Assembly (NCBI GenBank): GCA_023213315.1
Contig: JAKCPI010014088.1
Coordinates: 1-64,000, forward strand
Reading direction: 5' to 3'
Source of the DNA: Euborellia annulipes
Lineage: Eukaryota > Arthropoda > Insecta > Dermaptera > Anisolabididae
Length of the DNA: 64,000 bases
In this document: piece by piece, positions 43,561 through 54,579 of the stretch
Position numbering within the stretch: the first letter of the stretch is position 1
Layout: every line of letters starts with the position of its first letter
Position numbers and translations under genes: made by a program
The notes under the pieces: model-generated
The model's input: the letters and a program-made list of their open reading frames with translations, nothing else
Told to the model about the DNA's origin: nothing
Database searches by the model: none

Positions 43561-44014
43561 TGAAAGATCGGAGGGCTTTTTATTTTTGACTTCTCCTGCT
43601 CCTTTCTCTATTCTAAATAAATTAAAACAAAGTTATCAAAATTTTATTCGACATTTTATTCGAGTTTTCTTCTCTGTTCTGATATGGAAAATTCCTTTAA
43701 AAGGATTTTACTCTTTCTCATTAACTAGTTTATTTTTTTTCTTTCATAGAAGTTTTTTTTTTTTTTTTTTGTTAATTCGAAAAAACAAAAAACTGTTTCG
43801 TATAGCTTAAAATGTTAATCGCTCGTCTATTCTTATAGCTCTATTAAATTAACTCGCAGGTGGCTAGAATTAGTCCAAGACGCACCCCGAGGGGGCGGAA
43901 TAGTCATTTCCTTTCTACCGGTGTCTGAGCCTTAACCTGTGTATATTTTAACTCAACTTGGGCTTTTAAGTGAGGAGGACAATTATGCAAATGGTTTGTC
44001 CCAGGGATGAGTGC

Positions 44015-44052
<38 letters not shown>

Positions 44053-44195
44053 GTGGGTGATCAAGTTAAACGACTCTTGACTGCTCAAATGCCAAAATAC
44101 ATATATCTTTATAGAAAACAAAAACACGAGAGATAAAAAAGCCCTAAATCAAAAATATTTTATATAAATATAGGTATGTAAAAATCTATAATTAA
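43561..44195. other. Spacer with (TG)n microsatellite
   Basis: (TG)n at about 44017-44050. T run at 43757-43770. No gene. Confidence 0.6.
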
Positions 44196-44245
44196 TTTTT
44201 TTTTATTTGTTTTTCGGCATCTGAGGTCATTTAGAACACGTCCCA
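44196..44245 (-). mobile_element. SINE S4 tail fragment
   Basis: ttttatttgtttttcggcat and ctgaggtcatttagaac. Head absent. Confidence 0.6.
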
Positions 44246-44285
44246 AATGTTTGTTTAATTAAATGTAGTATTAAATAAACAATCA

Positions 44286-44720
44286 GCCCTCGGGCCTAGC
44301 TGTAGATGCGTGCTGGCCTCTATACCAAGGGTCGCGGGTTCGGATCCCAGACAGTCCGATGATTTTATTTAAGCCATTTGTATACCAAAATCCAGTGGCG
44401 GATTAATGCAATTTTGTCGGGGGGGGCGGTTTTTTTTTTTTATTTTTATTTTTTTTTTATTTAAGGATTTTGTGGGCATCTATGGTCATTTAGACCCCTT
44501 TCCTATTTATTTAAATTGATTGGTTACAAATTCAATTGAAATTAAAGCCCGGAAATCGTAATTTCTTTAGATTACTAGTTTTTATAATATTGTGAATTTC
44601 TTCTCGGGGGGGGGGGGGGCAATCGCCCCCTCGCCCCCCCTTTAATCCGCCCCTGCCAAAATCAGGGGACAATTTTAAGAATAATAACCTTAAAATCCAA
44701 AGGATTAAAATCTGATTCAT
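44286..44720 (+). mobile_element. SINE S1 interrupted by a hAT-type MITE
   Basis: Head agccctcgggcctagctgta, B box cgggttcggatcccag and gacagtccgatgattt up to tataccaaaatc at 44392, then the MITE. The fragment after 44663 is diverged and short. Confidence 0.75.
44393..44655 (+). mobile_element. hAT-type MITE carrying a captured S4 SINE core
   Basis: Perfect 8-bp target duplication ccaaaatc at 44385-44392 and 44656-44663. Inverted ends cagtggcggattaa and ttaatccgcccctg. Between the terminal G and C runs is a minus-oriented S4 tail (gggcatctatggtcattta; attcaattgaaattaaag), also present in the sister copy at 22260-22516, so capture predates amplification. Confidence 0.9.
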
Positions 44721-45987
44721 TTGAATATCAATTTGTATAGTCCTATATATATTTTAAAACGTAGACAAAATTTTATACAGTCACTCTTCAGTTGAAAGAT
44801 GATTACAAGAGAATTAAATTATAGCTGGATAATTTTTCCTATTCATTATTCCATTTTCCCATTTATTTACAAAAAAAAAGAGATTAATTATAAATAAAAA
44901 TTATACCTTAAAACTTTTCAACCATATTCATTTACTTTTACAAGGCAAAAAAAAAATCAAAAGAGTGGAAATTGTAGTGAAAGGGTAAACTTTTAATTCA
45001 TCTCGATCGTATTTAATTAGAATTTCTTTTTTATAAGCAGACAAAGGGAAAGTGGAAAGAGAGGAGATATTTGTTTAGAAAAGAATAAAAATCATTATTC
45101 CACTTATTTAAGAAGATAAATTCACTCACTCACTAACTACATTAAATATTAAGAGAACGAAAAAAAAAATTTTATTTGCCTAAAGCCAAATATTTTAATG
45201 AAGTAAATTGGATTTTGTAGCCAAGAAAAACAAATTATTTATTCAACATTTTGTGGGATGGAATCGCTTGTATAATTTACAGAAGACACTGAAGTGATGA
45301 AAGAAACGGGAACCAATCCAAGAAAGTTACCAAGTATAGACAATTAGCTACAATCCTCCGAAGCAACGAAATGAAACTGACACCAATGGGTTGCCTACCT
45401 TCCAGTAATTAAACACCAATCCAATTCTTAAATTCCTTCAAGAAACCAAATTAATATTTATGATTTGTGAAGCAGATTTTCGAAACTGAGATTCTGATAA
45501 AAATTAGTGGTATAAAATTTAACAAATTCTATTGTGATATTTCACCCTAAACACCAAGCTGAGGAAAACGAGTCAACTTCTTATAATTTGACTAATTTAT
45601 GAATTACCGGTGGCCATGAATTAAGAGGTCATTTATGATTGAAAGAGAGAGACAGAGTATACCAATATTTAATCAAAATTGTTAGAGTGCTTTATGAGAA
45701 AATATTTTTTATAAAAATTCATATTCCAGCTGACTGATTTTTATCCAACTTGGCATATCATATAAACTTAATTATCAAATGTAGGCCTTTAATTAAAAAA
45801 AAAAATAATTAGAATGAACTCATTAAAATTTATAAAAGTATTTAATTTAAGGTTGCAAATTGAAAAATAAATAATTACTGTATTATAGTAATATTAATAA
45901 TACAGTTGAATATTTTTCGAGATTTATATATTTGAATAAGATATTAGTATTCAAAATACCCCGATTCGGAATTTAACGTGAGTCATA
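44721..45987. other. AT-rich spacer
   Basis: No gene or recognised repeat. The best composition patch (45280-45440) has no sustained frame. Confidence 0.5.
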
Positions 45988-46744
45988 GATCAAGAGTCGC
46001 GGGAGCGACTCGTCGCCGATAATGTGAAAAGCAAAAGAAAGCAAAGAAACTCTTAATACTACCATTTAGTTGATATTCCAATAGATGCCAATGGCCCATT
46101 GCATTTAGATGGACGAGTCGTCCCTAGACTATATTATCAAGAATGATTTTAAATCCTTAATAAAAGATAGGGACGTGAAAAAATTTTTTTGAGAAACTTT
46201 TTCTCTTTCTGGGCGAATCATCTCAAAAAAGTTTTTAAGATATCGGAGCCAAATTTTTTATATTAAACTAGAATAAATAAGGATTATTTTGAGCACAAAT
46301 TCAAAAAAAAAATTCCGAGTGCCAAAAAGAATGGCAGAGGCTCAAAGTTGAGATTTTGCCGATTTCGGAAGGTCAGAAGTTAGTCTCTTATTTTTCCTTT
46401 TTTTTCATTCTTTTCTTCAATTTTCAAATTTTTAGACAAAGCTACAGGTTTCCCTGCTGGACCGATTTGGATGAAATTTAAAATACAAATAGGTTATCAA
46501 AAACCCCGATACCTTTGATATAAAATTTCATTTTGGATCAAAAGTGACTTTTGAGAGGTATTCAAAATTTCAAATTTGTCCTATCTTTAACATGGCGAAA
46601 AGACAATTCTAACTATTTTGCTCCCTGATGACGTCATCTAGGAACATATATATTATTATTAGTAATTTTCATCCCTAATGGAACAAAAATTTTTTAGGAT
46701 AGATCCATTCAGATAGAAATAGATTAACGTGATAAGAAGGAGTG

Positions 46745-47433
46745 CTACCAACATAACAAAAATAAAAAACCTAAAATTTTATAAAATTTGGTGAAATCCT
46801 ATGTTTATCGTTTCGAATGAATACCAAACGAAGTATTTACATTCTACCAACATAACAAAAATAAAAAACCTAAAATTTTATAAAATTTGGTGAAATCCTA
46901 TGTTTATCGTTTCGAATGAATACCAAACGAAGTATTTACAATCTACCAACATAACAAAAATAAAAAACCTAAAATTTTATAAAATTTGGTAAAATCCTAT
47001 GTTTATCGTTTCGAATGGATACCAAACGATGTATTTACAATCTACCAACATAACAAAAAATAAAAAAACCTAAAATTTTATAAAATTTGGTAAAATCCTA
47101 TGTTTATCGTTTCGAATGGATACCAAACGATGTATTTACATTCTATCAACATAACAAAAATAAAAAACCTAAAATTTTATAAAATTTGGTAAAATTCTAT
47201 GTTTATCGTTTCGAATGGATACCAAACGATGTATTTACATTCTACCAACATAACAAAAATAAAAAACCTAAAATTTTATAAAATTTGGTAAAATCCTATG
47301 TTTATCGTTTCGAATGGATACCAAACGATGTATTTACATTCTACCAACATAACAAAAATAAAAAACCTAAAATTTTATAAAATTTGGTGAAATCCTATGT
47401 TTATCGTTTCGAATGGATACCAAACGATGTATT
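46745..47433 (+). repeat. 99-bp minisatellite, seven units
   Basis: Units start at 46745, 46844, 46943, 47042, 47143, 47242 and 47341. Unit types run a-a-b-b-b-b-b, different from the a-a-a-b-a-b order of copy 1, so units were gained, lost or converted after divergence. Confidence 0.9.
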
Positions 47434-47549
47434 TATTTTTTACTGTTTGGAATGCATATTAAAAGATCTATTCATGGGATAACTTAATATTTAATAAACA
47501 AAAATTAATAAATAATATTTTCATGTAATATTTCACAAAAAGAAGTGAA

Positions 47550-47829
47550 ATCTCAGCCAAAAACATCGGAGATGCAAGGGGCGCCTCGCATTATTTTTGC
47601 CTAGCGTCGAGGTGAAATCAAAAAAATGCGCCTCGCTTTTCTGATTTATATAAAAGCGAGGATATATGAAACAAATAAAATTCTGTAGGGGTTTTATTTA
47701 AGTGAAAATATTTCCTAGCTTTTATATAAATCAGAAAAGCGAGGCGCATTTTTTTGATTTCACCTCGACGCTAGGCAAAAATAATGCGAGGCGCGCCCTT
47801 TTTGCATCTCCGATGTTTTTGGCTGAGAT
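47550..47829. repeat. Long terminal inverted repeat of RepB copy 2
   Basis: Arms 47550-47662 and 47713-47829, with a 50-bp loop. Arm ends atctcagcc and ggctgagat as in copy 1. Confidence 0.88.
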
Positions 47830-48408
47830 ATATTTAACAAGAGTGTGGAAGTAAGTAAAATAATTTTAACACATGAAAGTAATTATTGTAGTAGACTAAT
47901 TATTATTTTTTTATTTTTACCCTTTTCGGCTACTGAGGGCATTTACGGGTTTGAATTTATTACATAGCTTTTAAATACATAGTACCGATGGCTACCGGGG
48001 AACTGGACGTTCCACTAATTATTTAATCTGGGCTATTGTGGTGGGATCCAATATTCTAATCCAGGAAGTACTTGAGGATTTGTTTACATTAAATAAATAT
48101 TTTTGTTTAATGAAAATATTCCGCTCGCCCAGGATGCGAATACGGTACCTTATCTGTCTTCACCAGCAAGCCCACTTTACAAATTTTATTTATTTTTATT
48201 ATAATTAATTGGCTTTAAATTTTCTTAAGGCGAGTTAGAACGCAATACTTCTCAAACATTTTTTGGGCCTCCCCATTGGGTATTTGAAAACTTATTATTT
48301 TTCTTGGACTCTCCTTGACGTTCATCTATAAGAGTGTAAAATTTCATTTCAGCATTCCAACGGGAACTTGGTCTAACCAAGCGTGACAGACTGACGGACA
48401 CTCCGCTC
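47830..48408. other. Spacer with a SINE tail relic
   Basis: An S4-like tail (cccttttcggctactgagg) at about 47915-47945. Sequence near 48335-48405 (acggacactccgc and flanks) resembles a HINE-type 3' end. No gene. Confidence 0.45.
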
Positions 48409-48673
48409 TTATATGTGGACCCTGTTATGCAATAGTGTGTCAGGCGCCAAAAAAAAAATTAAAAATTGAGTTAAGCATATATTGTTTCAAATGCTATAAT
48501 TAATAGTATTTTTTATGAAATATGTCCTAAAAAATTTATATTTAATGTTACTTGCACAATTGACAAAAAAAAATAATATATAATCCAATGAAAACAAAAA
48601 ACTTTAATGTTAATTTTCTCAAAACTCGGTAGCTGGCGCTTGACAGACTAATGCGTAACAGGGTCCATATATA
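48409..48673. mobile_element. MITE-like element with ~40-bp inverted ends
   Basis: Left 48409-48449 (ttatatgtggaccctgttat, then gtgtcaggcgcca) pairs with right 48634-48673 (tggcgcttgacag, then gtaacagggtccatatata). About 265 bp. The ends are palindromic in TA, so a TA target is possible but not provable here. Confidence 0.65.
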
Positions 48674-49490
48674 GATTTAATAAAGGCATTGACTGAATAA
48701 AACCCATTGATATTAATCTTTTGAATAGTAAAAAAAAAATTAAAAATAAATAAACATGAAAGTGAAAGACGACCCTTTCTAAAAAAAAAAGTAATCAAAT
48801 AAGTTTTGAAAACTCGTTATGATATAAAAAAAAATTTGCCTTAACGACGAATTCTATGGTTTATATATAAGGACAAATAAAATCAAAACAAAAAATGAGA
48901 ATAATCGCGATGTAACGCAAGAAAAATAATGTCCGTCTTTGGGTTAGATGATGGATCACCCTGTATATATATATATACACGTAGTTGTGTTCATTACGCC
49001 TTCTGCTCTTGTGTCCCTTCTCTGCTAATGGCGCGGAAAAGACAAAAAAATTTACAAAACATTTATAAGAGCCCATTTCTCTTAATGTTTTATGACAGCC
49101 TTTTATTCTTTTGGTTAAAATAATTTTTATTTTTAATTAATGATGCTTGAAATTTAAATATTAAAAAAATATACTTTTAAGCTATGATTAGAATCAAGGT
49201 CTTTGTAAGAAGGTAGGGAGCTCAAACCCTCCTCCTTCCCCAAAAAAATATACTGGCCCAAGAAATAAACGCACCACAGGAAAAAAAAAAAACATTAAAA
49301 AATAATTTATTATACCTAAATTAAATTAGTATGTTATTTTAATCTTGTAATTCTACTTTAATATTAATTAAAATTAAAATAATAATTAAATAAAGATATT
49401 GAATAAATTCTAAAAATTCTAGGGGCAATATCAAATTAAAACAGATAAATTATTTCTTTGTAAATTTTTTAGTGAATTTGGTTTAAAGAT
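48674..49490. other. AT-rich spacer
   Basis: No gene or recognised repeat. Confidence 0.5.
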
Positions 49491-49510
49491 ATTTATTTAT
49501 TTATTTGCTG

Positions 49511-49655
49511 AGGATGACTTGACTTCATCGGGTCAGGAGAGACATGACCGAGCTTGGCCTGTTGGAGACAACAGCAATGAATAGGAAGGAGGGGAGGGGG
49601 AGAGTAAGGTCCGCCGACCCGCACCGCGGGATTAATAATGGCGAAGAAAAAGAAG
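49511..49655 (+). mobile_element. SINE S2, 5'-truncated
   Basis: Exact 16-bp target duplication atttatttatttgctg at 49495-49510 and 49656-49671. Its 3' end (aggtccgccgacccgcaccg, ggcgaagaaaaagaag) matches the S2 copy at 12224, while its 5' part differs. Confidence 0.8.
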
Positions 49656-49991
49656 ATTTATTTATTTGCTGGGAAGCCAAAAAAGAGAGAGAGAAAGAGA
49701 GATACAAAATTTGAAATTCAAAAATAAAAATTTGATATTTGGATGGATCAAAAAACCCATGCAAAGATTCCCACAGAAAAGTGAAGACATGGCGTTTGTC
49801 TTTGCATGTGTATTACTGTTCCCAAGGGAATAGGGGATTATGATTTTGAAAAATATTATAAAAGGCCATCCCTCACTACATGGGGGAATTCTCTCTCTCG
49901 ATCTCAATAGTGTCAGACTATCACTCGATCAAACTTGGAACCATTAAAGAATTTGGAAAAAACTTAACATCTTTGATTTTATTAAAGCCTT

Positions 49992-50255
49992 TGCCCCCGG
50001 GATTGGTATAGTTGGTAGCGTGCCTACCTTCTAAACCGAACGTCGCCGGTTCGGACCCCAGGCAGTCCGATGATTTTATTTAAGCCATTTGGATACCAAA
50101 TTGCTTAAATAGAAATGCCTGGAGCCCCGATAGATATTATCTCATATATAACGGTTATCGTAAAGTCTTAAAAGGCCTAAGTTGCCGAAAGGACTGTGTG
50201 AAAGTGTGTGTGAGTGTGAATTAGAAAAAAAAGAGTGAATGTTAATGTATTAAAA
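49992..50255 (+). mobile_element. SINE S1, full length
   Basis: Head gcccccgggattggtatagt, B box gccggttcggaccccagg, body hairpin (atttaagccatttgg, ccaaattgcttaaat), ggcctaagttgccgaaagg core, TG-rich stretch and A-rich tail. A RepA copy abuts the tail at 50256. Confidence 0.85.
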
Positions 50256-50945
50256 AAAAATCTGGTGTGACTGGCGCACAGCACACAACTTTCTCTTACC
50301 TTCGGTAATCGAAAGTTGTGTACTGTGCTTGTCACACCAGATTTTTTGTGTCGACATGTATTTAGTTCCCGGCAGTAGGGAATATTTGAATTCACAAGTC
50401 AGATGTAAAATTTATAAGTATAAAGGAAGGGAAAATATTTATATTTTGTTACCATGGCAACCATTTCTCCTATCTTCCCTATGAAATACAAGAGTAAAGT
50501 GGTCTTCAGAAGATTTCAATCGCAAAATGAGAATATACATTTTAAAGAGCATCTAAAAAATAATTGATTTTTGAATTTAAAAAAAAATCGTTGGAGCAAA
50601 TTTTGAGAAAATCGAAAAAAACTGAAAAAGTACATCAGTAAAGTACTAGTACTCTTTGGTCGATTTTGTTCAAAAGCTTCGTGTCAAGTCCCATGGGGGT
50701 GCCTAACTTAAATATAAAATTTCAACCTCCTAGCTCTTTTCGTTCTTGAGATATTTTGTTCACAGACACACACACACACACAGACACACAGACAGACCAT
50801 GTCGCGAAAACCACTTTTTTGGATTCAGGGGACCTCAAAACGTGAAGATCCATCAAAATCTCGACATCGAATTTTTGACATGAATCCAATACTTTCTCTC
50901 TATATATATATATTACATATATACATAGGTAAGAGAAAGTAAAAA
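50256..50945 (-). mobile_element. RepA, full-length reference copy
   Basis: Minus orientation, 690 bp. The right palindrome is complete at 50256-50346 (tctggtgtgac and gtcacaccaga arms around taccttcggta). Then come gttaccatggcaac, acattttaaagagcatcta, agtaaagtactagtactc, cttttcgttcttgagatatt, a CA/CAGA microsatellite, gacagaccatgtcgcgaaaa, gacatcgaatttttgaca, and the left palindrome (actttctctctatata, taggtaagagaaagta). No protein frame. The layout resembles pearl/mini-me/DINE-type non-autonomous Helitron-like elements, which carry a similar tetranucleotide microsatellite; affiliation is inferred. Confidence 0.88.
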
Positions 50946-51482
50946 TTAAAGTTTTTGTGGTTTGTAATTATTAACATGGGATTTTTAATTATAGCCTACA
51001 ATTTGTATTAATTATTTATTAAAAATATAAATACTATACTGAACCCGACAACCCCTGGTGGGCAACCCTCAACATTGTCGCTATGTACCAAATTCACTTT
51101 TGAAATCATTATCATCATCATTCCTTTATAGAAAATAATTTTATTAAAATATATCGGAGAGCACTTGTAAGCAATTCACAGAGCACAATGTGGGAACATC
51201 TGCTTTTAAAAATTTAAAATATTCAAGTAGTTCTATATATTTTCATAATCAAAAAGGATTCTGGCCAATCTCAATTTTTTTTTCATGGATGATTTTTTTT
51301 TCTATGCTGATTTCGATCATCAATTCTCTTATGCTGTATAGGCCTAGCAACCCTTCCAGGGCTCAGCTGCACTTTCTAAGGACGTGATACTTTATTTTAT
51401 AATCTCCAATTCATCAATATCTTATGAACGAGGAGAATTTGGCCTTCAAAAAGTTTAGCACATATGAATACCGAAACGGAGG

Positions 51483-52081
51483 AAAAAAAAATATGGTATG
51501 ACTGGTCGCACAGCACACAAATTTCTCTTACCTTCGGTAATCGAAAGTTGTGTTCTGTGCTTGGCACACCAGATTTTTTGTGTCGACATATGTATTTAGT
51601 TCCCGACAGTACGGTAGGCCTACATTTGAATTCAGGTGTAAAATTTATAAAGAAAATATTTATATTTTGTTATAATACGTAGAAAGCATTCTCCTATCTT
51701 TCCTATGAAATACAAGAGGTTAAGTGGTCTTCAGAAGATTTCAATGGCAAAATGAGAATATACAATTTAAAGAGCATCTAAAAAATAATTGATTTTTGAA
51801 TTTTAATTAAAATCGTTGTGGCGAATTTTGAAAAAATCGAAAAAAAGTTCATCAGTAAAGTACTAGTGCTTTTTGACCGATTTTGTTTAAAAGCTTATTT
51901 TCACTCCCTAGGGGGGGGGTGCTTAGCTTAAATATAAAATTTCAACCTCAATTCCTTCATACTTTAAATTGAACACACACACAGACAGACAGACAGACCA
52001 TGTTGCAAAAATCCACTTTTTTGGATTCAGGGGACCTCATCCATCAAAATCTCGACTCGAGTTTTTGACATTATTCCAATA

Positions 52082-52143
<62 letters not shown>

Positions 52144-52188
52144 GCCCTATATATATAATCATATACATATAGGTAAGAGAAAGTAAAA
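51483..52188 (-). mobile_element. RepA, full-length copy
   Basis: Minus orientation, about 706 bp. The right palindrome has two arm changes (atggtatgac); the central palindrome is agtaaagtactagtgctt. The left palindrome is expanded by (CT)n and (AT)n at 52083-52142. Confidence 0.88.
52083..52142 (+). repeat. Compound (CT)n(AT)n microsatellite in RepA
   Basis: About 17 CT repeats followed by about 12 AT repeats, grown from the tctctctatata step of the RepA left end. Confidence 0.95.
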
Positions 52189-52956
52189 ACGACAAATTAT
52201 TCCTCTTCTCTTTCTAAAATTCGAAATTTATCCTTTCTTCAAAATAAAATAGTTTTATTATTAAGAATTTTTACTATCTAGCCTAATATAACCCCTATAT
52301 TTACAAACAAAAAATAGACAACTAAGTAAGCTGTATGATTTTCCATTCTTCTCAAACAGACCCAACCAACAACTCTGTTTCAAAAAATCTAGTCCAGGCA
52401 ATATTGAGTATTGCTGCTGATAAATAATATAAATATCTTCAGTTAGTCAAGTTTTGGTACATTTCTGTAATCAGTAAAATTATTTATTTTAGAAAAATGT
52501 ACCAAAAATATCTCTGAAGTTGGGATGTGAAATTTTATAAACTCCATTCAACAAATTCTCACAAAGAAACAAAGCATAGGCAACGAAATTGTAAAATTTT
52601 CTCCCTATTTTCAAACAGAGCCTACCAACAAGGCTGTTTTAAATGGACGATGTTATTCATGAAAGAACCAAGCGTCATTAACTCCCGCCCTATATCTGAG
52701 ATAGGGGGCATTTCATTTGCACAATTGTAAACAAAACCAATGGCAATGACTTTTTTTCTTGTATTATTCAAAAAAAGTGCACAGAGTAATGATGTTGCGA
52801 TTTAAATAAACAGGTAGATCTTTTTTGCCAATCATTCCTTCTTCGGGACCAAAGATTGTTAAGTATTGCACATAGATGTTGTCGTGTGATATATAGAATA
52901 TTTATACAATATTTATAAAAGGCATCTTTTTGTATTCGAGAAGAGCTCTTCTCGTA
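52189..52956. other. AT-rich spacer
   Basis: No gene or recognised repeat. A 67-codon frame at 52527-52730 has no supporting features. Confidence 0.5.
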
Positions 52957-53475
52957 TTAGAATTGTCAAACTTTTAAGAATTACTCACCAAATAGAAGGC
53001 TTCTGGAGATAAAACGCACCAGCGTGGAGACGAAGTTGTCAACTTTTCAGCAACCCAAGACTAACACACAAACGATATCCAGGTTTGCAGCCGTTCTGAA
53101 CCTGTGACAACAAAAATAAAACCATGTAGAAAAATATATTTCTATAGAATGGTATATGTATGAGTGTGTGTGTGTGAGAATAAATAGGGAAGCCCTCGGG
53201 GCATGGCGTAGAGATTAGCGTGCTAACCTCATATACCAAACATCGCGGGTTCGGACCCCAGGCAGTCCAATGATTTTATTTAAGCCAAATGGCTTAAATA
53301 AGAATGCCTGGACCCCATATATGTATATTTATCAATAACGGATATCGTAAAAAGTCTTATATGGCCTGAGTTGCCGAAAAGACTGTGTGAATGTGTGTGT
53401 GAGTGTGAGTGTGAATGAGAAAAAAGTGTGTGTTTAAAAAAAAAAAAAAATAATAATAGATAAATAGGGATTATT
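52957..53475 (-). repeat. Paralogous segment with exon-like core, copy 2, split by a SINE
   Basis: Matches 31347-31605. Minus-strand exon-like core 53101-52989 is 113 nt (12 nt shorter than copy 1), with acceptor TTGTTGTCACAG and donor TTTG|GTGAGTAA kept. Frame 0 gives VQNGCKPGYRLCV and stops after 20 codons. The S1 SINE at 53191-53459 inserted in its flank. Confidence 0.65.
53191..53459 (+). mobile_element. SINE S1, full length with target duplication
   Basis: Target duplication ataaataggga at 53180-53190 and 53460-53470. Head gccctcggggcatggcgtag, B box cgcgggttcggaccccagg, a short body hairpin (atttaagccaaatggcttaa), ggcctgagttgccgaaaag core, (TG)n, A tail. The unfilled paralogous site is at about 31580-31600. 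Confidence 0.9.
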
Positions 53476-54138
53476 ACGGATGTAAAATCCAATGTTTTTT
53501 TTTTCTTTAAATCATTATGTTAAATACCAATTGGGAAAAGAAGAGGTCAATCAAAAATTTAAACTAAATCATTTTTTTCCCCTTTATTATTCTGGAATAT
53601 CCATCCATCTTGGTTCTCTAATATTTTCATTAAACTTTTTGGTTTATTAGTTTTTTTTTTTTTTACTTTCTCTTATTTATTTAAATTTTAAAGTGAAAAA
53701 CTCCTCTCATATGTGTATAACATTTGAGAGTGATTTCAATAAAACATTGAAAATGTGAATTTAGTTTGCTATAGAAAATTTATATAAAAATTGATTTTCA
53801 TAAAGTCATTTATAATAAAACATTGTTTTTGAAACTCTTTCTCTAGAAAGGAAATTAGATAGTGTGTATGTGCTTTAGCAATTTTGAGTGAAATGCCAGC
53901 AACATGAACTCGATATTTTCACCTGGCTGAGGCCTTTCTGAAATAGGATTTAAAGCAATTTCACTTGAATATTTGGTTTCAAGCACACACGGACTAGAAA
54001 TTCAATTAACACCACAAACTAGTTGTTCCCTAATCTTATCCAGAAATTGAAACATTTCATGACTAAGTGAATCGCATGATTTCTCCTACAAAGGCAAAAA
54101 AAAAATATTTATATATAGCTATATATATATATAAATGA
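53476..54138. other. AT-rich spacer
   Basis: No gene or recognised repeat. Confidence 0.5.
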
Positions 54139-54296
54139 AAAAATAATATGGTGTGATGGTCGCACAGCTTACAACTTTCTCTTTCCTTCGGTAATCGAAA
54201 GTTTAGTTCTGTGCTTGTCACACCAGATTTTTTTGTGTCGAGATATATTTAGTTCCACCGATATATTGAAATTCAAGATGTAAAATTTATAAACAT

Positions 54297-54353
54297 TTGA
54301 AATAAATAGGAATGGGGTCTAAATGGCCTTAGATGCCGAAAAAGACCTTAAAA
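54297..54353 (+). mobile_element. SINE S4 tail inserted in RepA
   Basis: aaataaataggaatggggtc, taaatggccttagatgcc, gaaaaagacc and A tail. Short 5'-truncated copy bounded by ttataaac on both sides. Confidence 0.75.
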
Positions 54354-54469
54354 AAAAAATTATAAACAAGGAAAAATATATTTTGTTACCATGGCAACTA
54401 TTTCTCCTATCTTTCCTATGAAGTACAAGAGTAAAGTGTGCTTCAAACAATTTTGAGGGCAAAGTGAGA

Positions 54470-54579
54470 ATATGTTTAATAGGAGGAAAGAGGTTGCAGC
54501 CAAATAATTGAGTCTCTATTTAGTAATAAACACAACACTCTCAATTATTTGGCTGCATCCTCTTTCCTATTAAACATAT
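54470..54579. repeat. 40-bp-arm foldback inserted in RepA
   Basis: Arms atatgtttaataggaggaaa and gttgcagccaaataattgag pair almost perfectly with 54541-54579, with a loop of about 30 nt. Flanks aaagtgagaatat and aaaatgtgaatat suggest a 13-bp target duplication enclosing 54471-54607. Confidence 0.8.

Larger units (their letters stand above)
45988..47829 (+). mobile_element. RepB copy 2
   Basis: Same structure and start motif as 17458-19235. Differences: the CTTTTTTTT tract is short, the minisatellite has seven units, and the left hairpin arm lacks about 4 bp. The outer flanks are unrelated to those of copy 1, so the element moved as a unit. Confidence 0.88.
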
